Shown: positions 22,026-34,335 of the stretch, one piece after another
Layout of the letters: every line of letters starts with the position of its first letter
How positions within the stretch are numbered: position 1 is the first letter of the stretch
Assembly: GCA_022496805.1 (NCBI GenBank)
Contig: CM040099.1
Coordinates: 16,456,531 to 16,520,530, forward strand
Direction of reading: 5' to 3'
DNA length: 64,000 nt
Source: Pohlia nutans
Taxonomy: Eukaryota > Streptophyta > Bryopsida > Bryales > Mniaceae
The notes under the pieces: generated by a model
What the model was told of the DNA's origin: nothing
Database searches by the model: none
The model's input: only the letters and a program-made list of their open reading frames with translations
Position numbers and translations under genes: made by a program

Positions 22026-22170
22026 GGGGCCACTTTACACCAGGGTTGGGGTCCAATTCTAATGGGATTTAATAAACTCATTTATTGGACTTGAGAAACT
22101 CGCTTTTGAACTTGAGAAGTTGAATAAAATAATGATATGTGAATTGGACCCGGACCCTAGTGTAAAGCCA
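22026..22170. mobile_element. Small MITE-like inverted repeat
   Basis: Left end CTTTACACCAGGGTTGGGGT with CCAATTC is mirrored at the right by GAATTGGACCCGGACCCTAG with TGTAAAG. It resembles the GGGGCGGTTTACAC element near the start of the window in its TTTACAC core. Further GACCC and GGTCC words at 22203-22260 suggest a neighbouring partial copy. Borders and target duplication are not clear. Confidence 0.5.
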
Positions 22171-22259
22171 TTGGTTCCCAGTTTTTAAAGGTCGTTAAAT
22201 TAGACCCAGTTTTAATTGAACCCGGACCCATGCATAGAGTCCCTAGGTCCAATTCAATC

Positions 22260-23640
22260 AATTATGGCAATTTTTGAGGTGTGGAACTACTAATAAGAGA
22301 CCATTTAACCCTTAAACATTTACCATGATATAAGAGGTCATTTAGATTACCAAAGCTCAATTTAGTATTTTAGATTTTCATTTTTAGCCAACCTTCAAAC
22401 TACGACCATTAGTCAAATTATATTATTCATCTAATGAAGTAGTTTGTTTGTGAAAACAATCAATATTGAATGAGAAATAAACATCAAAACTCGCATCAAA
22501 AAATCAAAATTCATCACAAGTCTACAAACTTTTGACCATAGATAAATCTATTTTATCTATTGGAATAAAATTTAACATCTTTTGAGTTGATTTTGATATT
22601 ATCTATTTCTATAAATGAAAACAAAAAAATCTTTAAAAAGCGGAAATATGGGAACAAAATTATGTTCAAAATGAAAAAAAAACCTTGGATGTTTAAGGAT
22701 TTAGAGGATAGAGAATGTTCACTATGAAATGAATAAGATATTCACATGAACTCCAAATGTTTTTCACGAAAATTGCTATAGCTTTTGTTTGGATTTTTTA
22801 ATCATCTCGTACTAAGTGTATATTTAATAGCATAGGAGAAATGGGCTACTTCAAATAAATGACCATTGTTTTGAACTTGTCTACCTTAGGTGGTTCTTTC
22901 TTCCTTCATTTACGGTGACAACTTTATTGAATAAATATAAGGGTCCACTTCCAAATATTCCACAATGACGTGCAAATAAATAACAGGTTCCAAATAAATC
23001 TTTGAAGGTAATAATTTCAATTGAATTACATGAATATAGGTACTCAAAATTAACTACAAGAATAAAAATGAGAATATTGTTAATTACAGTAAGAATTACT
23101 TTTGTTTTTTGGGACATTAAATACCCTATTATTTCAAGTGATATACCTAAAAAATACATAGAATAACCCCTCGTGATACAAATCCCCCATTTTCCCCTTT
23201 TGAGACCCATTAACAATTCCTCAACTTTAAAGATTCTTCACATCAAATCGAGGTGACTTCCAGCTCAAATTCAATTGTACAGATGTAAGCTCCTAGTAAT
23301 TCAATAATTCAATAAAACTTGTTAAAAACAAATTGTTGAAGTCTCAAAATCCCTCTTATTTTTTATGATTATGGACACATCAAAATCCTGTACAAATGTT
23401 TAGATGCAAGATACTATTGAGATAGATATCTTCTTTCACTAATTAATTTAGACTTCAGGTTTGAATTGACTCAAAACACATAAATTTAACGCCTCAACTA
23501 GTGAAGTTAATAAGTTATTGATATAGGGTAGTGTTGCTAAAAGCCAAAAGGATTCGGGTGAAAATAAATGATGTGTGAGAGGGGAGTGAGAACATGGGCT
23601 GATCCTAAAGGGCTCTAATGATGGATTATTCCATACGGGT
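22260..23640. other. Gene-free AT-rich stretch
   Basis: A minus-strand 111-codon frame (22881-23216) is hydrophobic, AT-driven and has no recognisable domain. I see no transposon ends or RNA genes. Confidence 0.4.
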
Positions 23641-23655
23641 TGTCATGCACATCTC

Positions 23656-23990
23656 CTAATGTACACCTCGGGAGGGGGGGGGGGGGGGGGGGGGGGCACT
23701 GGCAAAAATTTAGAAACTACGTGCGACAAAAAATAGGGTCCAATATATTCATTGTAGGAAAACTTTGTAAAAAATGTACATGTAATATAGGGGATTTTAA
23801 AATAGTGAAACATGATTTGATGTAAAATACCATCACATATAATATTTTCAGGCTCTTTACATGTAAAATACCATCACCTTATAATCCTTTTTGCAAGGTA
23901 AATAACCCCCCCCCAATAATTAGGTCCCGAACGCACGTGTATGCAAAATATAAGAGGGAGTGCACCCCCCGAGATGTACACCTCTTAAGA
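23656..23990. mobile_element. Possible MITE with G-homopolymer ends
   Basis: TGTACACCTCGGGAGGGG followed by a 23-nt G run (23674-23696) and CACT is mirrored at 23960-23990 by AGTGCACCCCCCGAGATGTA. A further C9 run lies inside at about 23907. The inverted arrangement suggests a small element whose G tracts have expanded; the run lengths may also be sequencing-sensitive. Confidence 0.4.
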
Positions 23991-24072
23991 AGGGAAGTTC
24001 TTGATTAATAATTATTTCTTTCTACGCATTCCTTGAGTTTGAGTATGTGTCTTGTGCGATTTTTTATTACCT

Positions 24073-24643
24073 TCAATATAAACGACCTCACCCTTTTCAA
24101 AATTTGGCTGTTTTACAAAGATACATTATAAAATGCAATTAAGAGGAATATTTTCAACTTGATGTATGAATAAAAGTTGTACATTATGAATTTAATATTT
24201 TATTCATAAGGTTAGATTTGCAATTGCTATCACTAATATTTTGTATAAATTTTGAATTTAGAAATTTAGAAACATTTTGTGATTCAATTACAAATAAGAT
24301 ATTTACAATTTTCGAATGAAAATTTGTTGTGACGGGTTGAATTGTAATACTCTAAGTGTAGTGATTTTTGGAGATTTCTTGGTTGCTTAATTTTATAAGT
24401 TGATTTCTTCAAGAGCACATTTAAACTAAAATCTTTGAAATTTTTGATGATTCACTGCAACATGAAATGAGGCATAAAATTATCACAAACCGTCCCCTTT
24501 CTAAATGGATCACACATGCATGAAGCTATCATGCCATAGACTTTTGTAGTATTTTCTTTATTGCAAAATGTTCATGACAGATGAGAAAACAAGGATGAAA
24601 TTTGTACATCGTCCAAAAAAAAAAACAGTTGAGCAGTTACGGG
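24073..24643 (-). mobile_element. TTAA-flanked MITE (copy A type, reverse orientation)
   Basis: The reverse complement of this block matches copy A (5595-6752 without its insert) from end to end, from CCCGTAACTGC at 24643 to the decayed far end AAACGACCTCACCC near 24075. The TTAA at 24644-24647 is shared with the next element. It serves as the uninterrupted reference that exposes the insertion of copy B at 6033. Confidence 0.65.
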
Positions 24644-24647
24644 TTAA

Positions 24648-24871
24648 CCCCCAAACGTCCCACGGGGATAGTATATACGCTGTCGTATAATTGGGATTTT
24701 CTACCGACAAAAACTCTAAATGAAGATCTAAGTAGCTCACTAGAACCACATCGATTAAAATTTCAACTTCTTTTTTGAACTCAAGTTCATTGAAGGTGTG
24801 GATTCATTCCAAATACAACCAAAATACAACATATTCTATTGGCCGCAAATGCACATTGAGATGTTTAGGGG
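24648..24871 (+). mobile_element. TTAA-flanked MITE, 224 bp
   Basis: Ends CCCCCAAACGTCCCAC and GAGATGTTTAGGGG with TTAA at 24644-24647 and 24872-24875. This is a compact member of the same family, back to back with the reverse-oriented 570-bp copy. No coding capacity; the minus-strand frame at 24558-24749 crosses its border and is not a gene. Confidence 0.7.
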
Positions 24872-24875
24872 TTAA

Positions 24876-26219
24876 GATCAAAAAGGATAATAAAAATAGA
24901 CAGACATTCTTTACTTAATCTTTACTCAAGTTCAGACTTCATTGAACTTCAACTTCAGACTTCACGATTAAATACTATAGAGTATGAACTTCAATTCACA
25001 ATTGAAAACTCTCATCAATGGCATTCCACCATGAACCCATCAACAACCATTCCATTTATGAATAAAACATCTTCATTCTCGTTGTTCACTCCATGACAAT
25101 TAGGTAGGTTTAATTGCCAAATAATTTGGTTGATATGCATTCTTTTGCTAATGTTTTGTTGGTAATATGATGTCACGTTGATGCAATCATTGAACTAATG
25201 TACTTGTGCATTTGTATGGTACAATCCACTTGAATTCTTGTCCTTGTGCATTTTTTTGAGGATTTTGAGAATTTGAAAAATTCATTTCAAAAAGAGAAAA
25301 ATACTTTTGTGAAATCTAAAGTGATAGGATAAGGGTAGGATAGACCATACCAATAAAAGTGAAAAAAAATTGATATGAAATTAAAAATTTGGCATTATAT
25401 TTTAATGGAGGATGAAACAAAGGGTAAACTAGTGCATTGTCACACTGCATCATATGCACTCTAAATTTTAAAAGAGAAGAACATAGGGTTGCGGATGAAA
25501 TTTTTAGCTATGAATTTTTCCAGTGCTCAAATATGTGAAGAAAAATATCTTTCAGTATTTTCAAATGTTTTTGAATTGATTATAGTTTCAAATTTTAAAA
25601 CGTGTTATTTTTAGGAGGGGTTTTTTTTTAATTACTTTTTTGATGGATTTCGTTTTTTAATGTACTCGAGAATGAAGTTTTGTAGGTTGGTTTATTTTTA
25701 AAAAACTTTAATAAAGAATAAAACATGAACTATATTTACATTCAAATTTGATCATAAATTGGTAAAATTGTTATTAAAATGGGAGATTTTATAATCAAAA
25801 TCTTCAACATAAAATCATTTTAACATTCTAGAATTTTATTTTTTGAATAACCTGTTCATAAATTTAGAAGTTGGGTAATTCATTTGAATTCATTGAATAA
25901 TTGCTACATAATTTTCAAACTAGTTTGAAAGTTAGCTTTCTAAATGAAATGTTCATAGTGCACAAATGTGCACAAAAATGTAGTTGGTGCACCAAGAAGA
26001 GTTGGTGAACCGTACCATACAAACGTCCACTTGCCATGTCATACATTATAATTGGCATTATTGCATGCAAAATGTAATATACCACAATGAACATTGTTGT
26101 TGTAAGACATGTCATGGACGCATGTAAAATAGTGTTAATTTGCAAATATTAATTTGTTTTGTATACACTTCATTGTCTATAGTTGCCATAATGTAGTTGT
26201 CGTTGCAAAATACTTGGTG
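24876..26219. other. No gene recognised; may hold the 3' part of the decayed gypsy element
   Basis: AT-rich sequence. Because the gypsy integrase ends just to the right on the minus strand, its 3' LTR should lie here, but no matching LTR pair can be seen in the window, so none is annotated. Confidence 0.4.
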
Positions 26220-26857
26220 AATTACAAATGGATCCTTCCATTTTAGAATAAGTTTTTGGCCTTTTTATTTCATTAACTAGCTATCTAAATGCAAGACATA
26301 GTCTTCCACTTTGAAGGTTGTTGACTTCTGTTTGTTGTAATGGTGAATTTTATGTCGCGTGTGTATGAATAATTTCTTTGACATTGTGTGTAGCATGTGT
26401 TTGAGTCTCATCAAAGTTCTCTAGAAAGAACTTGCCACTAAAGATTCTCTATACATGCCACTAAAGATTCTTATGCATCGTTCATTCTAGAGACAATAGT
26501 TTGCTGTGTGGGGATCTCGAGCTCCAAAGACAATATTGATTTCCAGCCGTAAGTCAACATAAATGGAGTATAATTCATAATCGCCTTATGAATAGTTTGG
26601 TATTCCTACAAGGAGTTGTTCTTGTATAGATCTCATTCTCGACATTTGTTTCAAACCATCTTGCCTATACTATAATATCACATATAATTCCGTTTGTCTT
26701 TTCCACCAAACCGTTTCTTAGGAGATAATAAAGGATTGACTTTTCGATGTTTGATGGATAGGTGTTCGAATAATGATGTATCCAAACCGTTCACGTAATG
26801 GGAGCTTTTATCAGCAACAAGTTCTAAGGGGTAACCAAATATACAAATATTGTTGGA
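26220..26857 (-). pseudogene. Ty3/gypsy integrase, C-terminal half (decayed)
   Basis: Minus-strand translation gives pieces of a gypsy-type integrase in the right order: FGYPLELVADKSSHYVNG (equivalent to the RFG.P..I.SD.G.HF block of the catalytic core), YTPFMLTYGWKS..LELEIP (the SPF.L.YG block) and KGQKLILKWKDPF near 26230 (the G.KL.P+W.GPF C-terminal domain). Stops and frame changes interrupt it. It continues in the same direction across the CACTA insertion at 58783-60760, where the reading resumes directly after the GGA duplication. Retained retrotransposon relic, not functional. Confidence 0.75.
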
Positions 26858-27440
26858 CACTACCACAGATGGGTACTTTTATGACTGGGAGAATGACTGC
26901 GTTTATGACCGCGCACAGTCATAAAATCGGGTCTGTGACTGCGCGTCATATTTTTTGCTGACGTGGAATGTGACGCGGAGCATGACTGGGTGCCGTAGTT
27001 ACCGACGAGTCGCTTCGGACACCTAGTCATATGAATAAATACGCCTTAAAGCGTATACTTGGGCGCCATGTACGTGCCACGTCAGCATTCCAGCCGCCAT
27101 CTTGACCGGCCCCAAGTCCTTGACTTTTGGAGGTCTGCCCGGGCAGCTGAGGCCAAAATCCGACGTGGCATGTGACTCGGGCGAGTCATATTTTTTGCTG
27201 ACGTGGCATCCGACGTGGCATCCGACGTGGCACGTACTCTGCGTAGTCATATTTTCTGCTGACGTGGAATATGACTTTGTGGAGTTATATTTTTGCTGAC
27301 GTGGCACTTCCACGTGGAATGTGAATAATGTCATTGTTCGGCTGACGTGGAATGTGACTCTGTGGAGTCACAGTTTTGGTCATAATGTTGCTGACGTGGA
27401 ATTCGATTGGTAGTGATGTTTTAGGCTTTCGTGGATTATG
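26858..27440. repeat. Left terminal and subterminal repeat region of the CACTA
   Basis: After the terminal inverted repeat come about ten copies of GCTGACGTGG or close variants (for example near 26957, 27198, 27261, 27296, 27333, 27389), most followed by (A/C)ATGTGACT or CATCCGAC and preceded by TCATATTTTT. CACTA transposases bind arrays of short subterminal motifs, and these are the candidates here. They contain the TGACG and ACGTGG cores bound by plant bZIP factors. The minus-strand frame at 27023-27334 is a repeat shadow. Confidence 0.75.
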
Positions 27441-28261
27441 ACTCTGTACAATCGTGTTTGAGCGGTCTTATGACTGTAGCCAGTGGTGTGTTCAAGACCT
27501 CCAGTAGTGTTTGACAAGAGTGCAAAGGATATACGACTGGTTTCAGTCACAGTATCGGTCGGAGTGAGACCAATATATGACTCGCGGTAGTCATAATGTT
27601 GTTGCCATGTATGTGGCCATATTAGTGCACACAGTGATATTTTCGCTTACTGAGAGTTACATTACTATTATGTATCTGAAACATACAATAGAAGACACAT
27701 ACGTGGAATTCAATGGAAGACGCTTACGTCTGAGAAGGGAAATGCAACATGTTCACTTGTATTTAGTAGTGAAAGACTCAATACAAAACCAAAACTTGAG
27801 AATGTCTTAGAGGGAGTTGCTATCTAGCTAACCCGCTCTTATTCCTCACCATTATATACATCCAACATCCATCATCTCGTGCTTCCCATTTACTTCTTGC
27901 TGCTGGCTCCTTGTGATTTTCTTCGTCATCCTGTGTATACCACCACAATGACAAGTGGGTTAACCAACTTTTTTGCGCAAACCTCATTAATTCAGTAGAG
28001 GACCCCTTAATACGGATGCTGCGCAATTATGACTATTATCTGTTACATTCATTTGTATCATGACTAGTCCCTGTGACCTTCCCAGGTATACTTGACTGAA
28101 CCGTGTGACATTCTCACTATGCTTATTACTGATCACTGTGACATGGCAGACTGCGTACATTACTTAACCCTGTGACATTCAGGGAATTCATCAGGATTGC
28201 GTGCTACATCAAACATCAGAAGATCGTTTATATGTCACCTTCTCTTTTGCAGTCGCGCCAT
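27441..28261. other. CACTA interior between subterminal repeats and the TnpA-like gene
   Basis: No gene. Scattered TGACT and AGTCA words continue. CTGTGACAT recurs within 28060-28180 as part of the dispersed motif family found in the introns of this element. Probably the 3' flank of the minus-strand gene. Confidence 0.45.
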
Positions 28262-31200
28262 TTAGGCTGCCTCCAGTGTGGCAACGGGCCACTTGGTGAT
28301 GCTGTTGAGAGCACCACCCAAGCGATCTACAACCAGATCGTCCGTCTCGTTCGACTCATAGAGGCCAATCTCTTCTGATCCCGGTTCTACCGCGGTGATC
28401 ATGACTGATGCCATGCCCTCCTCGATCAAACGGCAATGCAGGGTGCCTCCTGCAAGGCTAATGATAACGCCGTGAGCTACAATGGTGTCCTTGGGCTTCA
28501 AAACCTCGTCAAAGTCCATTACCTTCACCTTCGATTGGGGGGCCAAAGCTGCGTGTGCGGCTTCCGCCACCGGCACCACCGGCTCCACCATTTCAAGTTC
28601 CTGGGGCTGCATTTCAAACGTCCTTCATGTTAGGGATACCTAACAAATCTACAAATGAGAAATGATAAAAACGTTACGTACATAATGGAGGAAGGAGAAG
28701 AAGGTTTGAAGAGAGCTTGTACTTCCGCCCTCCATGAACCAGCCGTGGACCTACCGGTATCCGTGGTGTCGCAGCTGCTATGACGTCTTTCACCAAATAT
28801 TGAGTGCAGTACTCGATGTCAGATGGGTTCCGTGATAACGCTTGAAATGGCTCTATTAGTCGGGTGAGGAAATCGTCGTTAGGCTCTAGCGGATCCCATC
28901 GTGGACAAGTGATGACATTTGAGGGGGGAGACTCAGCCGTTGCAGTTGCGTCGCAATCGATTTGAAGGCATCGAGCCTTAGGAGCCAAAGCAACGGGGAT
29001 TACACTAAAGAGATCGTTGAGGTTTCTCTTGGTACCTGACGTTTCTTTCCCCCACAAAAAGCTCCATTTTAAGGAAGGTATCCCGGCCGCCAAAAACTTG
29101 GCTACTACCTCCACTAAAGTACTATCTATGGGCGACCATATCCCCACATCGAAGTGCTGACACAACATGCTCAAGAAAGGGCCACAATCGGCCCTTTTCT
29201 TGATTTTTACCTTGTGGTCATGATCAAGCTGGACCACGTTCGAGGGACCCCAGTTGTTTCTATCATGCATAGGTCTAATGTCGCACAATAGACCCACAAC
29301 ATTCAAAACAATAACCTTTGTCTTCAAAGATTCCGAGACCGTTACCGCTGGAAATTTAGACCCGCCCCTCACCTTCTTCTTTTTCGCAGGTGGACTTGCT
29401 TTCTCTGCCGGTCGCTTCCTCTTTGCTGCTGCCTCCTCGTCAACGTCTTCGTCAACCTGTGTGCACCACCTCGATCACCCTTGGTTTAGCAACTAGATGG
29501 CACAGACCACATTACATCACTGCAGGTTTAGCGTATACTGATCCATCTCATTTATGACTAGGCCTTGTTATATTGTGCTTCATTACGACGTGTCACTGTG
29601 CCCTTATCGGGATAGGTTACTGAACCCTGTGACATAACACCTGGACCTTACTGATCCTAGTCACATTCACTGCGAACACATTACTAATCACGGTGATTAC
29701 TACTGAAAACCTTCAGTGTCCAACAAAAGTACATTACTGATCACATAGAAAAGACTTGTACATAGTTAGGGATGGTTGCAAGGTGACCTTATTTTTCGCG
29801 GTCGGGCGCCGCTTGCTGCGACCCAACTGATCCTCCAATAGCTTCTCGGCCTTGCCCTTCCTCTTCTTTGGCGCTTGTTTCTCCTTCTTCACCGGCACTT
29901 GGGCTGCGATGGCAGCTGAGGAGGGGTCCTCTGGGGCACTCTCACCGGAGTGCTCGACCACCTCGGTCGCGACCCCTGCGGCGGGATCCACTGGACAACT
30001 TTTCCCGGAGCCACCGGGCTTCACCAAGTTCGTGGTCCCCTGGTGCCACACGGTAAAGGGAAGTCAGAAATCCACTAGTCATGAGTAAGCACATTTAAAA
30101 TTTTGATTTGTACATTACTAGTAATAAGTGGCGCAAATAGGATCACTATAAATTAAATCTATGTGATATCTTTGGACACACCAGAAAAGGAATTTTGTCG
30201 ATTTCTATTACTTGCACTAATTGAAGATGTCAACACTCAAGGACGAGATACGAGAAGGATAATCTGCAGTATTATGAACCATTGCAAGTCATGAGTATAC
30301 AATGAGTGTGCGATGGCTCATTGTATACTACTCGGGGTCACGATGCATGTGGTACCTCCTCGCTTGTCAAGTGGACTTCCTTTGGCCACACCGGGTCCAC
30401 GACTGCCGGCGCTATTGCCGGTGGAGCCACTGCTGGCGGGTGGAACTCCTCCAACCCCGTGTTCCCCACCTCCGACGATTCGTGTGGTGTCATGGGCGGT
30501 TTTAGTGTGCGGACCTCTTGGAGCAAAACCTTGAGTGTGGCCTTCATGTCATCGACCTCACCTGCAATACCGTCTATGCGTGCGTCCATCGCAGCCCTCC
30601 AAGGTGCGAGGCCTCGTGATGATGCTGGACCCCCCCTTGAAGAGGACGTTTGAGGCTGGCCTGATTTCCCCGGTGTCGCAAGCTCCGCCTCAACTTCCAA
30701 CTGGGTTGGGGGGCGGTCTAACTCTGCAGCCTGCAAGAGAAGCATCTATCCAACTGTCAAATATCAAAGCCAGGATCAACGAGAGAACAAATACCACAGA
30801 ACACCTCTGTGTTCTCATGTGGTTGCATTGAGAGCAGGTTTCAAACATGACGCTGTCCAGTCGTGTTCACGACAGAAGACAGTCACTTACCAGGGAAATA
30901 CCAGTCACTGTAGAATACGACACTGGGCAGTATCGCATGGCGCTGTCTAGTCGTGTTCACGACAGAAGACAGTCTCTTACCAGGGAAATACCAGGAACTA
31001 GAGAATACGACACTGAGCAGTATCGCATGGTGCCTAAATCACAAGCATTTTTACATCACAATTTGATTGAGCAGGGAAAGTTTAAGGTCCCTCACCAGTC
31101 GTGAACGCACTTCTCCTTCCGAACGACCGGAGTGCGAGACGTTCGCGACAGTGCATCGCACGTTTTTCATCCGCTCGGCCTCGGCCTTCTTGTCCTCCCT

Positions 31201-34200
31201 TGCTATCAATTTCTTGAAATTCTCCACATGCTCTTTCCTGATAAACCCTGGAAGAGGGTCACCCCGGTCGAGAATTTTCTTCATGTTGCTCCTCTTTGTT
31301 CGCATTTGTCCCCGGAGAATCGACAAGAACACGTCCTCCGGAACGTCGCCTAGCCCCCCCCCCCCCCCCCCCCCCCCCCGGTACTCGTATTGCGCCGCCA
31401 TCTTGTCCTTGATCGCCATCAAGAGCGCTCGAGGATGATTCTTGAAGTCGTCAATGCTCCAGTCCAAGTCACGGGAATAGCCCCGTAACTTGGTGAGCCA
31501 ATCCGGGCGGTGTGCTCCCGTCGGCGTTCCTCCATTGTCAACTTCGACCTATAATCGCATGTCGAGTTTGTCACTTCTCCTCACTTGCCGCCTCAACCCC
31601 TTCAACTTCGACTGCCGGCGTGGGGAGGCACCGACGTTGCGCAATTCCTCGCGCAAGCCACGAGAATCTGCACCCTGCTCTGCCATCCGCCTAAGAACTT
31701 TCAGTGCTCTCAACTCGATCTCGTTCTTCAACATCGTGTTCCCCCCGACCGATCTGTCTTCTACTTCTTCGTCACTGTACTCATCTTCCGATGCCTCGTC
31801 TTCATCCTCGATCTGGGTTTCTTGCAAGCTCGGTGACACCTCCACAAGCTCCTCATCGAGCGCTTCGCTGTTGCTCCCCCCCCCCCCGCCTCGATGAAGA
31901 CATTTTGCAGTTTTTTCGAGACGAGTCCGCCGCCCACGATCTAGGCTTATCAGAAGAATCACGCTCTCCCTAAAATAGACGAATTTGTTGTCAAACAAGA
32001 AAATGTGGACATTGCACTGAAATCTAGAACCTGGTTGTGCAAAACTGTACATACTTCACAATGACAGCGGGAAGTCATATTTAAGATGACTGCAGTCTTG
32101 TTTAAGAAAATGTGACTACATACAGTCATATTCAAGATGTAGTCAGCCGTGCTGTGACATTTCATGGCTCAGAGCAGTCATATTTCAGCAAAGACAGTAT
32201 GGACACTTTATTGTATTCCATTTAGCTACTTCTTACTCGTATCACCTATTGAGAAAAATTACAACATTGAGCTCTTGCAATCCCTCACTACACTACTGCG
32301 GATATAGTTGTTTTTGCTCAATGTCAACAGACTCAGAACCGATCATTCAAACGTAGGAAAAAACAGTAGAGTTAGGTCATTAAGTACCTATAATCTATCT
32401 ATCTATCAAGTGACAAGCGCCTATTTAATGTTAAGGGACACCATTTTGGTTCACCTTTGAACGACTTGTGGTTAAGGATATCAATTCTCGTTGGACACTG
32501 TATATTTTATCTGACGTTCCCTCGTATCCCAATTCACTTGTTTATTGACCAACATAATTCACTTGTTTATTGATTTTGTTGGAATTACATTTTCAAGATA
32601 TGTTCGTTGGAATTTTTCATTTTACATCCATGCTCCTTTCGTTCATTAGGGATGAAAAAAACAAAACTACAAAATCGCACAATAAGGTTGATGATCTCCA
32701 ATGCTTAGTGTCAACTTTAAAAGTTGTATGAGAAGAAATGAAAAAGAAAACTTAGCTTCTGTAACAACCCCAGCATTAAGCTCAAAAAGGAAACTAAAGG
32801 AATCCATCTGGTTGTAATTTCAACCCCGTGACGATAATTGACTTCAAGCTATTAGTTCAAGCGGTTTTAGTATGCACAATTGCAAGATTACTTGGAGCTT
32901 GATCTTTCACAAGCATTCAACGCGGGAGACAGGGTTACAATCACTTTCTCTTGAGTTCAAGTCAGAGTACCTGGAACGAGAAGAACTACAATCCACTCGG
33001 CTGCAGTATACTCATAATCACATATCTTCAAAACAGAATCGAGTTCTAAGAAACATCAAAGGTCAAAGACAGAAAAAGTGTTGCCTCCCATTTGCAAAAA
33101 GCATTAAAACTGATCATCTCTTAGCCGTTTCATTTTTCACACAAGAAACTTTTTTATAACTTAGCGACAGTCTAAAAGAAATGGAAAACTTCGAGACTCT
33201 ATAGAGATTCCAAACATTCACAGGCGTATGGAAAATAGCTTGGTCTAAGGCAGAAAATAAATACTTCCATGCATTCCAAAAATAAGAAAAAATTGCGGTT
33301 TCAAATTGGAGATGAAATTCTTGCCTTTCTTCGTGTCGTCTTCAACGGCTCCTCCACGCGTTCGTCCTCACCATCTTCCTCGTCGTCACGGTCGGAGTCG
33401 GTTAGGAGCTTCCTCTGCGTTTGTCGCATGCGCGTTGGCTTGGCGGCGAGAGGCTCTTGCAAGGGCACGGTGCGACTGCTCTCAACAACATCCGCGATCT
33501 CAATGGAAGTCATTTCCAACACCGGCATCGTAATTGCCGGGAAACACGCAATTGCGCGGAATACTTCAATTTGCTTCTCATCCGGCATATTAGCAACATC
33601 TCTAATCAATTTACTAACAAAATTATCCATATCCATACAAATATACGACTACTCGGGGTCACAATGGGAGCGATGTGTGACTCCAGAGAGTCACAACTGC
33701 CTGCCAATATGACTACAAAGCAGACTAGGGTTTTCAAGCTTAGGGTTTTGATGCAGTTAGGGTTTCAACGACGGACCGAAGGGACCTCATATTCCCCCAC
33801 TCCGCACGGCGCAGTACTTGTTTCAGGACCATAACTACTAGAACCCAGCAAGGAGTACACGGACAAGGGCGAGTTTCGGCACTAGGAGTACCGCATGCAG
33901 CAGGAGATTTCGGCAAGGAGTTCCGGCACTAGGAGTACCGCACAAGCCAGCCAGGAGATTTCGGCAAGGTGCGACGACCGTTTCGGGTGCCTCGGCAGAG
34001 AGAATCGGCAAGGTCGCCAGCTCGACATTCAACTTTGACAAGGTCGCAAACCCTAGGCAACCTAGTTCACACATTCGGCAACCTCGACAGGGAGAATCGG
34101 CAAGGTCGACAACCTCTACCTCCTCGTTTCAGCAAGGTCGGAATACAAAGGAAGAGCGCAATTCACAAATTCAAGGACGTCACACCACACAGGTAATCAC

Positions 34201-34335
34201 TCACCTCTTGTCTTTTGGCTTCTTGAAGGTTTGTTTTGAAAGCGACGGCAACCCCAAGTTCTTCAAAACTCCGTTGTTCTCTTCGATGCGACTGCTCCTC
34301 AGGAGCTCGTATGCGGGGGATGAAGGCGCCATCAT
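28262..34335 (-). CDS. CACTA second protein (TnpA/Transposase_24-type) with FCP1-like domain
   Basis: Multi-exon minus-strand gene. Exon 1 (34335-34205) begins MMAPSSPAYELLRSSRIEEN and has the YE.LR..RI.EN..L..LGLPSL pattern of CACTA accessory proteins. Exons I can fix by GT..AG borders and phase: 31548-31096, 30730-30356, 30039-29788, 29456-28740 and 28606-28262. An acidic exon lies at 31969 to about 31550 and another frame at 33301-33636; their splice sites are unresolved. Domains: a Transposase_24-like segment (31.1-31.5 kb; NVRCTVANVSHSGRSEG), a coiled stretch (MDARIDGIAGEVDDMKATLK), basic NLS-like tracts (KKRKGK, KRKRPAEK), an FCP1-like phosphatase domain (29.1-29.4 kb) whose catalytic D-x-D is replaced by NVV, and a C-terminal domain ending ITKWPVATLEAA as in many CACTA proteins. 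Expected role: binding element ends. Confidence 0.7.
30853..31028. repeat. 88-bp tandem duplication in an intron of the TnpA-like gene
   Basis: Two head-to-tail copies start CGCTGTC(C/T)AGTCGTGTTC at 30853 and 30941, with only a handful of substitutions. The unit contains GTCGTGTTCACGACAG, itself a partial palindrome, and the CAGTC(A/T)CT word that recurs throughout the element. Confidence 0.75.
31354..31379. repeat. 26-nt C homopolymer inside the TnpA-like coding exon
   Basis: On the coding (minus) strand this is a G run encoding about eight glycines between AAQYEYR and LGDVPED. The flanking frame is preserved at the length shown. A second run (C12, 31876-31887) lies in the acidic exon, where two different frames are plausible on its two sides. 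Confidence 0.7.

Noticed and set aside
24876..26219. Possible 3' LTR of the gypsy relic
   Set aside because: No matching LTR copy found in the window beyond the reverse transcriptase side, so it cannot be supported.
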